The position numbers and the translations under genes were made by a program. Below the pieces are notes generated by a model, which was not told where the DNA came from, did no database searches, and worked only from the letters and a program-made list of their open reading frames with translations. 64,000 nt of DNA from Methanoregula sp. (lineage in GTDB: Archaea > Halobacteriota > Methanomicrobia > Methanomicrobiales > Methanospirillaceae): positions 1 through 64,000 of the forward strand of contig NZ_JAJRCG010000013.1 in the NCBI RefSeq assembly GCF_028679125.1, written 5' to 3'. Position 1 is the stretch's first letter, and each line of letters starts with the position of its first letter. Of this stretch, positions 1 through 9,478 are shown in pieces.

Positions 1-9
1 AAAAGAAGT

Positions 10-82
10 GCCCCAGGCCTGATTTGAACAGGCGACAACCAGATCTTCAGTCTGGCGCTCTCCCGGGCTGAGCTACTAGGGC
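10..82 (-). tRNA. tRNA-Phe (anticodon GAA)
   Basis: The minus strand folds into a complete cloverleaf. The 7-bp acceptor stem pairs GCCCTAG with CTGGGGC and includes one T-G pair. The anticodon loop CTGAAGA sits on a CCAGA/TCTGG stem and reads GAA. The T arm is CCTG-TTCAAAT-CAGG. CCA is not encoded. It delivers phenylalanine to UUU and UUC codons. Confidence 0.95.
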
Positions 83-170
83 AGGGATACAAATGTTGTT
101 CCTGTTGACTAATAAATGATCTGGTATTGCGGGCATCATTCCCCGCGACCCGGCCCGGCGTGCGGCAGTT

Positions 171-182
171 CTTATTTATATG
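171..182 (+). promoter_or_regulatory. TATA-box promoter of the DHH gene, probably leaderless
   Basis: The motif cttatttatat lies with its centre about 27 bp before the ATG at 204, and no Shine-Dalgarno sequence is visible in between. That spacing in archaea puts the transcription start at or next to the start codon, so the mRNA is probably leaderless. Confidence 0.55.
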
Positions 183-203
183 CCGGGATATCAGTATTAA
201 CCC

Positions 204-1166
204 ATGGCATCCCCGAAGAACAGTGAAGATTCCGGTCTTGCGCAGGCAATAAAAAGCCGCGCAGCGCATGTCGTGCACCTGACGCACAATGATCTCGATG
301 CAGTGGGTGCGGATGCGGTGCACCGGATGAAGTTCGGGAACGACGGAGTCTTCACCATCTGGAGTTCGGTGGGAAAATTTGCTGCCCTCTTCTCGCTTGT
401 TGCAGCCTGTGACGGGAAGGGAGACCTCCTCTCGATCTCGGATCTCGGGTTCCATGCGGATGCAGAGTCCATTGCGGCGAAGGCAAAGAAGAACGGCTGG
501 GTTGTCGAGTGGCGGGACCATCACCGCTGGCGTGAGGAAGAGGTGAAGAAGATCGAGAAGGCGGTAGCGCTGCTCCGGATCGATACCTCGGCCTGTGGTG
601 CCGGTATCGTTGCCCGTGATCTCCTGCCCGGTGATCCGGTTGCAACGGAAGTTGCCCGCGTTGTCTGCGATTACGATCTCTGGAAACATGCGGACCCCCG
701 CTCCGCGGTGCTCGGGCAGGTGCTCCAGAGAAAAGAGAACCGGGAGCACGTGCGGGACTGTCTGGTCAAAGGCGTATTCTCGGACGAGCAGATTGAGCGC
801 GAGTACCAGGATATCAAAGCCGAGATGACCGGCATGATGCAGAGGAGCCTGCAGCACGCCACCTTCACCGGCACCAGATACCGGATCGCGTTTGCCCCGC
901 TGTACGGGTACCCGAGCGAGACCGCCCATTTCATCCGGCACGAGAAGCAGACCGATATCGAGGTGATTATAGGTAAGGACGGGAAGTTCTCGATCCGGTC
1001 CGTCCCGCCCATCAGCCACCTCATTGCCCGCGAGTTCGGCGGCGGCGGCCACCCGAACGCGGCCGGCGGATCGTTCAGGTTCTCGGTGGTGGAACGATTC
1101 ACCTGGTGGCTCTTCAAGAAGAGCCGGCATTTCGATGAACTCGTGAAGGTGGCAGAGAGCCACTAA
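204..1166 (+). CDS. DHH/DHHA1-family phosphoesterase
   Basis: This 320-residue cytosolic protein has the DHH phosphoesterase layout. Metal-binding residues are seen in HNDLD (residues 28-32, a variant of HxDxD), D80 in ISDLG and D105-H106-H107. The C-terminal DHHA1 signature GGGGHPNAAG begins near residue 279. Families with this layout include NanoRNase/pAp phosphatase and RecJ-like enzymes, which cleave phosphoester bonds using Mn2+ or Mg2+. The length fits the short NrnA-like class rather than full RecJ, and the substrate cannot be read from sequence. It is monocistronic, with a TATA box placed for a leaderless start at 204. The next gene starts 84 bp downstream with its own ribosome-binding site. 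Confidence 0.85.
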   Translation: MASPKNSEDSGLAQAIKSRAAHVVHLTHNDLDAVGADAVHRMKFGNDGVFTIWSSVGKFAALFSLVAACDGKGDLLSISDLGFHADAESIAAKAKKNGWVVEWRDHHRWREEEVKKIEKAVALLRIDTSACGAGIVARDLLPGDPVATEVARVVCDYDLWKHADPRSAVLGQVLQRKENREHVRDCLVKGVFSDEQIEREYQDIKAEMTGMMQRSLQHATFTGTRYRIAFAPLYGYPSETAHFIRHEKQTDIEVIIGKDGKFSIRSVPPISHLIAREFGGGGHPNAAGGSFRFSVVERFTWWLFKKSRHFDELVKVAESH

Positions 1167-1250
1167 CACCGTTTCCGTTTTTTCCCTGTTTTCATTCCAA
1201 AAGCCCAACCATTAAATCCGTGTGAAGGAAAATCCGGTGAGGAACATACC

Positions 1251-2471
1251 ATGAAATATTTCATTCCCATACTTCTCCTTGTAGCTCTCTGTCTCGGTGC
1301 TCTGCCTGTCTCGGCATCCGCACCCGCAGGGGGATCAGGCTGGCTGACGATCAACTGCGATACCAACGGGGCATCGGTCTATCTCGATGACACCTACAAA
1401 GGCGTTATCTCAGGGGGATCCCTGGATATTGCCGATGGGGCCTACGCTGCCACGTATACTGTGAAGATGAGTGGTTATTACGATGCCAGCGGCGAGGTTA
1501 ACTATGTCCCGGGCGGGGATGCAAACCTTGAGATCGCGGTTACACTCACGCCCAAGCCCGTTGGCAACAGCAGGGGATGGATCAACGTGTACTGCAATGT
1601 CGACGGCGCAGCAGTTGCATTCGATGGCGTAACAAAGGGGAAGACCTCGGCCGGGGTCTATTCGCAGGAAGTCTCCACAACCGGAACACCCTACACCTCC
1701 TATACCGTCAGCAAGAGCGGGTACGAGACCTACTACGGAACTGTCTCTTCCATGCCCACGGAAGATGAGACCATCTCGCTGTATGCTACCCTGAACAAGG
1801 CTGCAACAACCGTGGCGACAACCTCGCCCACGCTCATTGGCGGCGCCAGCGGGTTTTACCAGGTTACCTGCAACGTGAACGGGGCATCGGTGTACTTCGA
1901 TTCAAACTACCAGGGAAAAACTTCTTCCGGGTCGCTCACGGTCCCGGTCTATCTCACCGGAACGCCCTACAAGACCTATCGCGTGGAGAAGAGCGGGTAT
2001 ACCACGGTCACCGGCACGATGCCGTCCCTGCCGGCAAAAGACAAGACCGTGACCTTTGCTGTCACGCTCAGCCCTTCCACAACGCAGACCGTCCAGACAA
2101 CGGCAACAACCGCCAGCCCTGCCGGCAGTGAACAGGGTTACATCGTCATCCACTCGAATGTTGACGGTGCAACGGTAACGATTGCATCGTACCCTGCCGG
2201 TGTCATTAAAAACGGCGTGCTCAGGATCCCCGTCTCGACCACCGGGACCCCCTTCTCCGAATTCACGGTCTCCAAAACCGGGTATGCAACGACCACCGGC
2301 ACGGTTCCCCGCCAGCCTTCAGCAGGAGAGACTGTGGATATTTACGTAACGCTGACCGCCCAGCAGGCAACAACGACCCCGACACAGGAGGCCCCGGTGT
2401 CTGTTCCCGTCATCATTGGCGGGCTGTTCGGAGCAGCACTTCTTGCCGGAACCAGCCGGATCAGGAAATGA
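1251..2471 (+). CDS. Secreted four-repeat PEGA-like surface protein
   Basis: The 406-residue protein starts with a signal peptide (MKYFIPILLLVALCLGALPVSA). It then carries four degenerate repeats of about 80-90 residues, starting near residues 28, 104, 200 and 298. Each has an N-terminal GxxxVxCNVDGAxVxxD segment, a central TxxTPYxxYxVxKSGY core and a closing VTL strand. This is the PEGA fold type, common in archaeal S-layer-associated proteins. Ser/Thr-rich linkers between repeats are likely glycosylated (inference). The C-terminus has one hydrophobic segment with a basic tail, without a PGF motif. The Shine-Dalgarno GGTGAGG lies just upstream of the ATG. A membrane-anchored exported protein of unknown binding role is the best call. 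Confidence 0.7.
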   Translation: MKYFIPILLLVALCLGALPVSASAPAGGSGWLTINCDTNGASVYLDDTYKGVISGGSLDIADGAYAATYTVKMSGYYDASGEVNYVPGGDANLEIAVTLTPKPVGNSRGWINVYCNVDGAAVAFDGVTKGKTSAGVYSQEVSTTGTPYTSYTVSKSGYETYYGTVSSMPTEDETISLYATLNKAATTVATTSPTLIGGASGFYQVTCNVNGASVYFDSNYQGKTSSGSLTVPVYLTGTPYKTYRVEKSGYTTVTGTMPSLPAKDKTVTFAVTLSPSTTQTVQTTATTASPAGSEQGYIVIHSNVDGATVTIASYPAGVIKNGVLRIPVSTTGTPFSEFTVSKTGYATTTGTVPRQPSAGETVDIYVTLTAQQATTTPTQEAPVSVPVIIGGLFGAALLAGTSRIRK

Positions 2472-2602
2472 ATCCTTACCAATCATCTTTTTCGCACCAG
2501 TCTCCTGGTTCCCGGTTGTTTTCGGACCGGGTCGGGCAGCAATTATTATCGCCCCGGCCATCCACTGATTTTTTATACCGCATCAACCAATGACAGGATA
2601 CT

Positions 2603-3100
2603 ATGAAAATACAATATATTGTCATAACCGGCCTCTGCCTCATGGCGCTGGCGGTGATGCCTGTACAGGCATTCACGATGAAGTCGCTTGCTATCACTGT
2701 TGACCAGAGCGGCGCAGCACAAATCGACATGCAGTACGACCTCAACTTTATCGAACAGACTGCGGTCTTCTTCAGGATTGCAGACCCGGCACAGGAACTC
2801 CAGTCTGCATTCAATTCGGCAAGCTCAAAGCCGGTTACGGTGACCTCGGCAACATCCTCCTCCTCGCAGATACTGGTGCCATCGTATGCATCCATTGCAG
2901 AGAAGGATGGCTCGACCGTGATGACAACCCCGTCACTCTCGTTTGAGCGTGCCGAGGCAGTCCTGAAGAACTACTGGTTTGCCCCGCTGGTATCCCCGGA
3001 CTTCTCGCCCGCGGTGACAACCGTCACGTTCCCGGACGGGTACCAGGAGAGGTTCTATGACCAGATCAGTATCCCCGCGGTCACGCACCAGGTAGCCTGA
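2603..3100 (+). CDS. Secreted protein of unknown function
   Basis: This 165-residue protein has a clear signal peptide (residues 1-22, ending PVQA). The mature part of about 143 residues is rich in Ser, Thr and Val. It contains a segment beginning FTMKSLAITVDQSGAAQIDMQYDL that looks like beta strands. No transmembrane segment follows the signal peptide, so it is probably released or bound to the cell surface. I do not recognise a family. A TATA-like ttttttatacc ends about 25 bp before the ATG and suggests its own short-leader promoter. It lies in a run of exported proteins between the PEGA gene and the binding-protein/legumain fusion. Confidence 0.6.
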   Translation: MKIQYIVITGLCLMALAVMPVQAFTMKSLAITVDQSGAAQIDMQYDLNFIEQTAVFFRIADPAQELQSAFNSASSKPVTVTSATSSSSQILVPSYASIAEKDGSTVMTTPSLSFERAEAVLKNYWFAPLVSPDFSPAVTTVTFPDGYQERFYDQISIPAVTHQVA

Positions 3101-3388
3101 TCCGGCTCTTACGATAATCACTCACTTTTTTTCACATCCTGAATATTTTCCCATGCCAAATTCCTGTAAGACAGGTACCGTTTAAAATCATCCTTTACCA
3201 ACCCGTTGTTAATCCCTGACGGGAATGATTAGCCCGAAAATCCGGGAACGTTGAACATTTGACAGGAAGGACTGCCGGGTGCCTGTTCCGGCAGTGCAAA
3301 ACCGTCATCAAAAACATACTCTTAAAAACCCGGTTTTCCCACCATTGGTACACGCACTGCAGGGAGGCCCGCGGTACGGGGATCGCGG

Positions 3389-5503
3389 GTGGATTGCCCG
3401 GGGGTGTTTTTCATCGACAGGAAAAAAAACGGCTACATCGCGCTCGTCCTCATTATCCTGATTATCGGGATATGGGGCGGTTATACCATCAGCCATTCCC
3501 TCACCCCGGTCCGGGTCGGTGTGCTCCTCTCCATGACCGGTGACCTGGAGAACCGCGAACCGCTCGAATGGGCACAGGAGAACATCAACCAGAACGGCGG
3601 GATTGGCGGAAGGCCCCTTGAACTCGTGTACAAGGACACTGCCAAAGGGGATACCCTGACCCTTGCAAAGGAACTCCTCGCAGATGGCACGATCCACGTG
3701 GTTATCGGGCCGGACACCAGCGATGATACCTATACCCTCGCCCCGTTATTTGCGGAGAAGAATAAGATTCTCATCAGCCCGTACGCAACCTCCGGCGACC
3801 TGTACCGGGCATTCGGGAAATCCGGCACGTTCTGGCGGACCACCCAGGGAGATGTTGCACAGATAAAAACGATCCTCTCGATCCTGAAGAGCCGGAATGC
3901 CGGACACGTGGCCCTGCTGGTGGAGAACACGTCGTACGGCGATACGTTCTATGACTGGACCGGGTTCTTTGCCATCGAGTACGGCATCAACCTGACCTCC
4001 ATCCAGCAGTTCGAGCGGGAGACCGGCCGGGTCGGCGAAAACGTGGACCTGGCACTTGCACAGGACCCGGACTATATCATCGCCATCTGCGGCCCGGTCG
4101 ATGCGGCAACGATCAAACAGGCCATGGATCGTTCGGGGACGCAAACGAAACTCTTCCTTGCCGATTCCGCAGCATCGCCGCTGCTCGTGAGCCAGCTCGG
4201 CAGAGCTGCCGAAGGGATGGAGGGCACGACACCGACCGCTGACCCGGCAAGCGGTTTTGCGAGTGCCTACCAGGAGAAATTCGGGCACGCCCCCTCGGAT
4301 TTTGCTGCACCGATCTATGATGCCCTCCTGCTTGCTGCCGCAACCGAGGCCCGGCAGGATGCGGTCTTTTCAGAGATCCCTGCCGATTCCCTCCGGCATG
4401 TCGTATACGGCAACGGGACTCTTGTCGGATGGAATGCAACAGGAATCCATGATGCGCTGAAATCGATCCGGTCCGGGGGAAGCCCGGATCTCTCCGGTGC
4501 AAGCGGGCCGCTCAGGTACGACGCCGAATACGGTGTTGACCCGTTGGTTGCCTATTATTCCATCTGGGTTGTCGAGAACGGCACCCTCTCCGCCCATGAC
4601 GTGATCGGCTCCGAAAAGACCGGTTCAGCCGGCGTGGAAGGGGTGTCAGCATCCGGGTCACGTGCAACACGGACGAACATGGGCTCCGCGACATCCGGGA
4701 CATCCCGTTATACCCCTCTCACGGAACGGAAGGATTTCCAGGCGGTTATTGTCGGATCATCCCGGGGCTGGAATAATTACCGGCACCAGTCCGATGCGCT
4801 GGCCGTATATGCCCTGCTCCGCAAAAATGGTGTTCAGGACGATCATATCATCCTCATGCTGTATGATGACATCCCGAACCTCCCGGAGAATCCGATCAAG
4901 GGGGATGTCCATAATACCCTGAACGGAATCAACCTCCGGTCCGGGGCCCGGACCGATTACACTGGCAGACAGGTGACTGCTGAGACCTTCGAGAATGTGA
5001 TGCTGGGCAACCTGACCGCTGACACACCCGTGGTGCTGGAGAGCAACACCAGTACGGATGTCTTTGTATACATTGCAAGTCATGGGACACCGGGACGAAC
5101 GCTCATCACCGGTAGTACCACCAGCCTCACGACAGAGGAGTTCACGAATCTGACCAACCGTATGGAGCGGGAAGGGAAATACCGGCAGATTGTGTACCTG
5201 GTGGAGACCTGCTTCAGCGAGGGTATTGCGCGGAACAGTACGGCAAAGGGCATGCTGTACCTTACCGGCGCTTCCGCCACGGAGCCTTCGCTCGGGGCAG
5301 TGTACGACATGGGGATAAAGCAATGGCTCTCGGATGAGTTCACGGCAACATTCCTGAACGTAATCCGGACCGATCCCGACATCACGTTCAGGGAACTCTA
5401 CATCACCACGTACGAGCGGGTGACGGGCTCGCATGTCCGGATGCTGAATACGGAGAACTTCGGGAATATCGACATCCCGGTCCGGGAGTATCTCACACCC
5501 TGA
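3389..5503 (+). CDS. ABC-type ligand-binding domain fused to a legumain-like C13 peptidase
   Basis: The 704-residue protein has an N-terminal membrane anchor (residues 15-33). Next is a type-1 periplasmic-binding domain of the Leu/Ile/Val family (about 38-395; VRVGVLLSMTGDLE, INQNGGIGGRPLELVYKD). A Ser/Gly/Thr-rich linker (about 405-450) leads to a caspase-fold C13 domain (about 455-704). The peptidase part closely follows plant and animal legumain: NNYRHQSDA, LMLYDDI, a DYTG segment, SHGTPG with catalytic H565 and VETCFSEG with catalytic C608. It should act outside the cell on the membrane surface, possibly as a ligand-controlled Asn-specific protease or transpeptidase (inference). The start used is GTG 3389; GTG 3404 is an alternative. 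Confidence 0.82.
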   Translation: MDCPGVFFIDRKKNGYIALVLIILIIGIWGGYTISHSLTPVRVGVLLSMTGDLENREPLEWAQENINQNGGIGGRPLELVYKDTAKGDTLTLAKELLADGTIHVVIGPDTSDDTYTLAPLFAEKNKILISPYATSGDLYRAFGKSGTFWRTTQGDVAQIKTILSILKSRNAGHVALLVENTSYGDTFYDWTGFFAIEYGINLTSIQQFERETGRVGENVDLALAQDPDYIIAICGPVDAATIKQAMDRSGTQTKLFLADSAASPLLVSQLGRAAEGMEGTTPTADPASGFASAYQEKFGHAPSDFAAPIYDALLLAAATEARQDAVFSEIPADSLRHVVYGNGTLVGWNATGIHDALKSIRSGGSPDLSGASGPLRYDAEYGVDPLVAYYSIWVVENGTLSAHDVIGSEKTGSAGVEGVSASGSRATRTNMGSATSGTSRYTPLTERKDFQAVIVGSSRGWNNYRHQSDALAVYALLRKNGVQDDHIILMLYDDIPNLPENPIKGDVHNTLNGINLRSGARTDYTGRQVTAETFENVMLGNLTADTPVVLESNTSTDVFVYIASHGTPGRTLITGSTTSLTTEEFTNLTNRMEREGKYRQIVYLVETCFSEGIARNSTAKGMLYLTGASATEPSLGAVYDMGIKQWLSDEFTATFLNVIRTDPDITFRELYITTYERVTGSHVRMLNTENFGNIDIPVREYLTP

Positions 5504-5735
5504 ACAGGAACAATCTCCCGTCCGCAACAACGGTCGCTGGCGCGCTCGTTATCCCCCGACTCTTCCAGACCCGTTCCCGCATGCGACACTCGTGCATGAC
5601 GAAAAATGTGGGCCACAGTTTCACCATCACCTCACGTTTCGGCAGATCGTGGTGAACCCGGGGCAGAGTATTACATCCCGCACCCGGATCTGGCAAGGAG
5701 ATGAGACCGGTATGCCTGCAGGATAGTTGCCGGTG

Positions 5736-6527
5736 TCACCGCACGTATGCCGCGTGATCGAAAAGATCCTTCCAGTACGTGTCGCACTCCATCGTACAAT
5801 ATCCCCCGGCAACAATCTGGTCCGGGTCAAGATGGGTGAGAGCGAGTGCAATGGCCTCCTTGTCGGGGTCGATGATGAACACTTTTTTGAGAGTGTATTC
5901 GCTCGTGAGATTGAAAAGAGTCTTCAGGCATTCCTTCCCGACCGCCACCTGGTCCTGGTGCTCCATCAGGAGGGCGAGATCTTCGGGGTTCGGTTTTGGC
6001 TGGAAGAAGACGATTTTCTGGCGGGCCAGCGCGGCGAGCTCGGTCTCCTGCATGGCATCGCAGACCAGGATATTCCCGGCAATACCCGTGTCCCGCATGG
6101 TCCGCATCAGGGTGCCGTATGCCTCGCAGATCGCACCCGACCATTCGTCGTTGTCATGGTAATACCGGTCTTCAATATCCAGGATATGGGGCGCGGGCAT
6201 CGCACACCATGCACCTTTCTTCCTTACAACAATGCCCGCAGCATCCTCAACAATGTCGCGGGTATCAACATGGATCTCTCCGGTTGCCTTCCGCTCGCAG
6301 ACATCTGAAAAAGCGGCCAGGATCCGGTCAGCGTAAAATTTCCCCCCGGCACAGGGTGTTTCTATCCCGGCTTCGACCTGCGGGGCAAGCGAACGGTCGA
6401 GCTGGTACGTGATGATGTCAGCCATATGGCCCCTGTGTTCTGCAATCCAACCAGCCAGTGCGCCCGCATCCGGCTGCCCGGGTTCAGCCCCGAATCCCCG
6501 CGTTGGGAGTTTCACCCGTTTTACCAT
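5736..6527 (-). CDS. Conserved protein of unknown function next to metG
   Basis: The protein has about 263 residues from ATG 6527. An in-frame ATG at 6554 would leave only 13 bp to the divergent metG, so the downstream start is preferred. There is no signal peptide or membrane segment, so it is probably cytosolic. I see Cys residues at GAWCAMPAP, NILVCDAM, VGKECL and GGYCTMECD, which could bind metal (inference), and a region VFIIDPDKEAIALALTHLDPDQIVAGG with an alternating alpha/beta feel. I do not recognise the family. Codon use matches its neighbours, so it is native. It shares a compact divergent promoter region with methionyl-tRNA synthetase. Confidence 0.65.
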   Translation of the reverse strand: MVKRVKLPTRGFGAEPGQPDAGALAGWIAEHRGHMADIITYQLDRSLAPQVEAGIETPCAGGKFYADRILAAFSDVCERKATGEIHVDTRDIVEDAAGIVVRKKGAWCAMPAPHILDIEDRYYHDNDEWSGAICEAYGTLMRTMRDTGIAGNILVCDAMQETELAALARQKIVFFQPKPNPEDLALLMEHQDQVAVGKECLKTLFNLTSEYTLKKVFIIDPDKEAIALALTHLDPDQIVAGGYCTMECDTYWKDLFDHAAYVR

Positions 6528-6567
6528 AGTAGAGATCTTATTACTCATAAACATCTAAAAAGTACTG

Positions 6568-8556
6568 ATGACTCAACAGCCGCTGCTCGTCACCTGCGGG
6601 TTGCCGTACACTAACGGCCCCTGCCATTTAGGACATCTGCGAACGTACGTCCCTGCCGACATGTACGTCCGCTACATGCGGCGGGCAGGCGAAGAAGTCC
6701 TCTTCGTCTGCGGTTCGGACAACCACGGCACGCCTATTGTGGTCTCCGCGGAGGAGCAGGGGATCTCCCCGCGTGCGCTCTCGGAACGCTATCACAAGCA
6801 TTTCGATGAGACGTTCAAACGAATGGGTGTCATGTTCGACCGGTTCGGGATGACCGATGACCCGGCCACCCATCACCGGGCGCAGTCCATTGTTGCCGAA
6901 CTCGAGAAGAAGGGCTACATCTACAAGCAAACCGTCCACCAGGCCTACTGTACGAAGTGCAAACGGTTCCTGCCGGACCGGTACGTGGAAGGGATCTGCC
7001 CCCACTGCGGCAAACCGGCCCGGGGCGACGAGTGCGACCAGGGATGCGGCAAGCACCTTGAGCCCGGCGAGATCAAGGACCCGGTCTGCAAGGTCTGCGG
7101 AACGAAAGCGGAGTTCCGCGACCAGGAGCACTACTTCTTCAAACTCTCGGAGTTCAAGGACTTCCTTCTCCCCTTCCTCGACCAGGTCCGGGGCACGAGC
7201 AATGCGAAGAATTACGCGATCGGCTGGATCAAGGAAGAGCTCCATGACTGGTGCATCACGAGAACCCTTGAGTGGGGCGTGAAGTTCCCGGGACGCGACG
7301 ATCTCGTGGTCTATGTCTGGGTCGATGCCCCCATCGGCTATATTGCCTTCACCGAGGAATGGGCCAGGGCGAACGGCCAGGACTGGAAGCGCTACTGGTG
7401 CGGCGAGAACCGGGTCACCCATTTCATCGGCGGCGACATCATCTACCACCACTGCATCTTCTGGCCTGCGCTGCTCAAGGGAGCCGGCTATGGCGTGCCG
7501 CATGCAATCGTTGCGAGCGGGATGGTGAAGGTTGATGACCACAAATTCTCCAAGTCACGGGGATACGTGGTCTGGACCAACGACGATTATCTCGACAAGG
7601 GCCTGCCCGCCGATTATCTCCGTTACTACCTGCTTGCGTACACCAGCCACACCAAGGAACTGAACTTCTCGTGGAAGGTCTTTTCCGAGCGAATCAACAA
7701 CGAGGTTGTCAATATCTTCGGCAACTTCGTATACCGTACGCTCTACTTTGCCCAGAAGGAATTTGACGGCATTCCGGCCGGCACGGTCGATCCCGCCATC
7801 ATGGACGAGATCGGGAAGTGTCTTGCAAACGTGGACCAGTTCATGCGGGACTACGAGTTCAAGGGCGCTGTTGACGCGATCATGGCGCTCGCCGCGTTCG
7901 GCAACACCTACATCCAGACCAATGCCCCGTGGAAACTGATCAAGACCGACCGGGCTGCGGCTGCACAGGTGATCCTGAACTGTGTCCAGATCACAAAAGC
8001 GCTCGCGCTCCTGATCCAGCCGGCAATGCCCGATACGGCCGAGCGGTGCTGGAAGCAGCTCGGGTACTATGACAGCGTGGCAGCACATCCGATCAGCGAT
8101 GCCACCCGCCCGGTGCCCGAGGCATGCATCAAACCCCCCACCCCCCTCTTCGTGAAGATGGAAGAGACGCAGGTGAAAGAGCTTGATGCCCTGCTCCAGA
8201 AACGAGTCGCGGAGGCGAACAGGAAGATGGAAAAGACACCCGCTATATCAATCGATGATTTTGCAAAAGTTGAGATGAAGACCGGAAAAGTGCTTGCGGC
8301 AGAAGCGATCCCAAAGTCCAGCAAGCTCCTGAAGTTGCAGGTGGATGTCGGTGGCGAGACGCGCCAGATCGTGAGCGGTATTGCCCAGTTCTACAAACCG
8401 GAAGAGCTCGTGGGCCAGAACGTGATCGTGCTGACCAACCTTGCGCCGGCAAAGATCTTCGGCGTCGAGAGCAATGGGATGATCCTCGCTGCCGGGGATG
8501 CGGCCTCTCTCCTCACGCCCCTGAAAGCGGTGGAACCGGGAACGAAGATCCGGTAA
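6568..8556 (+). CDS. metG: Methionyl-tRNA synthetase with C-terminal tRNA-binding domain
   Basis: This 662-residue class I synthetase charges tRNA-Met. The HIGH motif is HLGH at residues 20-23. The zinc-binding insertion has four Cys pairs in the region around 130-180 (CTKC, CPHC, CDQGC, CKVC). The KMSKS loop is KFSKS at 326-330. The anticodon-binding helical region follows. The last ~110 residues (from IDDFAKVEMKTGKVLAAE) are an EMAPII/Trbp111-type tRNA-binding domain, giving the long dimeric form. The start codon lies about 27 bp after a cttatta TATA-like element, which suggests a leaderless mRNA. Confidence 0.97.
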   Translation: MTQQPLLVTCGLPYTNGPCHLGHLRTYVPADMYVRYMRRAGEEVLFVCGSDNHGTPIVVSAEEQGISPRALSERYHKHFDETFKRMGVMFDRFGMTDDPATHHRAQSIVAELEKKGYIYKQTVHQAYCTKCKRFLPDRYVEGICPHCGKPARGDECDQGCGKHLEPGEIKDPVCKVCGTKAEFRDQEHYFFKLSEFKDFLLPFLDQVRGTSNAKNYAIGWIKEELHDWCITRTLEWGVKFPGRDDLVVYVWVDAPIGYIAFTEEWARANGQDWKRYWCGENRVTHFIGGDIIYHHCIFWPALLKGAGYGVPHAIVASGMVKVDDHKFSKSRGYVVWTNDDYLDKGLPADYLRYYLLAYTSHTKELNFSWKVFSERINNEVVNIFGNFVYRTLYFAQKEFDGIPAGTVDPAIMDEIGKCLANVDQFMRDYEFKGAVDAIMALAAFGNTYIQTNAPWKLIKTDRAAAAQVILNCVQITKALALLIQPAMPDTAERCWKQLGYYDSVAAHPISDATRPVPEACIKPPTPLFVKMEETQVKELDALLQKRVAEANRKMEKTPAISIDDFAKVEMKTGKVLAAEAIPKSSKLLKLQVDVGGETRQIVSGIAQFYKPEELVGQNVIVLTNLAPAKIFGVESNGMILAAGDAASLLTPLKAVEPGTKIR

Positions 8557-8557
8557 T

Positions 8558-8600
8558 TCTTTTTTTATAAAACAGATCCGGGCTTTTTTATTTTTTTTAA
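8558..8600 (+). terminator. T-tract terminator after metG
   Basis: Two T-rich tracts (8560-8566 and 8584-8598) follow the metG stop. Archaeal RNA polymerase terminates at such U-tracts without needing a hairpin. Confidence 0.5.
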
Positions 8601-8656
8601 GAAAAGTATGTTGAATCTATGCTGCCGGACAGACGTCGAAATGTACAGAGCGGTAA

Positions 8657-9478
8657 TTAACTTGCCGGATGAGCCATCTGCGACTTTTTCAGATTCGTTA
8701 CATCGTCAATAGCGACAACAACAAATCTCGCTTTATCAATCGAGACCGGCTCGGCATTCACCCTGAGCCAGCAGGGACAGAGCTTCCCATCGATCCGGAG
8801 GGTAAGTTCAATCATCGCATCCCGTATGCTACTACCGGTTGCGATCACCTGTTCCAGCCCCTTTCGGAGCGGACACGTCGGGCACATAGTTGCATAACCA
8901 CATCCCCTTGGATCTTCCTCACTATTGACGCACCCGAGTCCTCCCCCTCCCCGGTTCCCGATCACATCTGCCGGTTCCCGCAGGACCATCCCCGCAATGA
9001 ACCGGCTTGCGTGGGTGATGACGGTATCCTCATTCAGGAGCAGGACACCCACCGGAAGCGCTGAAAAGATCTTATTGAGGTTATCAACCGATTGTTCAGC
9101 CTTCTTTCTCAGGATAGCCTGGAGGGTTTTGTGCCCGAGCTCTGCATACTGGGCCGAAGGTTCCCCACCCTTCTGGACATAGAAATCCGCACCATTATTA
9201 AGGGCCTCGATCACGATCTCCTCCCTTCCTTTTCCGGTGTAAATAATGACCGGGATATCCCCGTACTGTTTCCGGATCTCTTTTAAGAACTGGATGCCGT
9301 TCATCTCCGGCATCTGGTAATCGGTGATGATCGCATCATACGTTGGAATCGTGGATGAATCCAACATCTTTTTTGCCGAATCACAGGTATCGACCCGGAA
9401 ATTCCCGCCGTCTTCAAGAAAAATCTTAGTGATATCAAGAATATCCGGTTCGTCATCAACATACAGGAGTGTATACAT
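8657..9478 (-). CDS. Response regulator receiver fused to a Cys-rich PAS domain
   Basis: The 273-residue protein has an N-terminal receiver (residues 1-120) with acidic pocket D8-D9, phospho-acceptor D53 (ITDYQMPEMNG) and K103. A C-terminal PAS domain (about 130-265) carries a Cys set: C183, C193, C199, C202, C234 and C236. It has no kinase or DNA-binding output, so it probably works as a phospho-relay or sensory partner. The start is ATG 9478, because a GGAGAG Shine-Dalgarno lies just upstream and the receiver begins immediately (MYTLLYVDDEP). It diverges from the CheY-CheC-kinase operon and probably belongs to the same signalling unit (inference from position). Confidence 0.88.
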   Translation of the reverse strand: MYTLLYVDDEPDILDITKIFLEDGGNFRVDTCDSAKKMLDSSTIPTYDAIITDYQMPEMNGIQFLKEIRKQYGDIPVIIYTGKGREEIVIEALNNGADFYVQKGGEPSAQYAELGHKTLQAILRKKAEQSVDNLNKIFSALPVGVLLLNEDTVITHASRFIAGMVLREPADVIGNRGGGGLGCVNSEEDPRGCGYATMCPTCPLRKGLEQVIATGSSIRDAMIELTLRIDGKLCPCWLRVNAEPVSIDKARFVVVAIDDVTNLKKSQMAHPAS

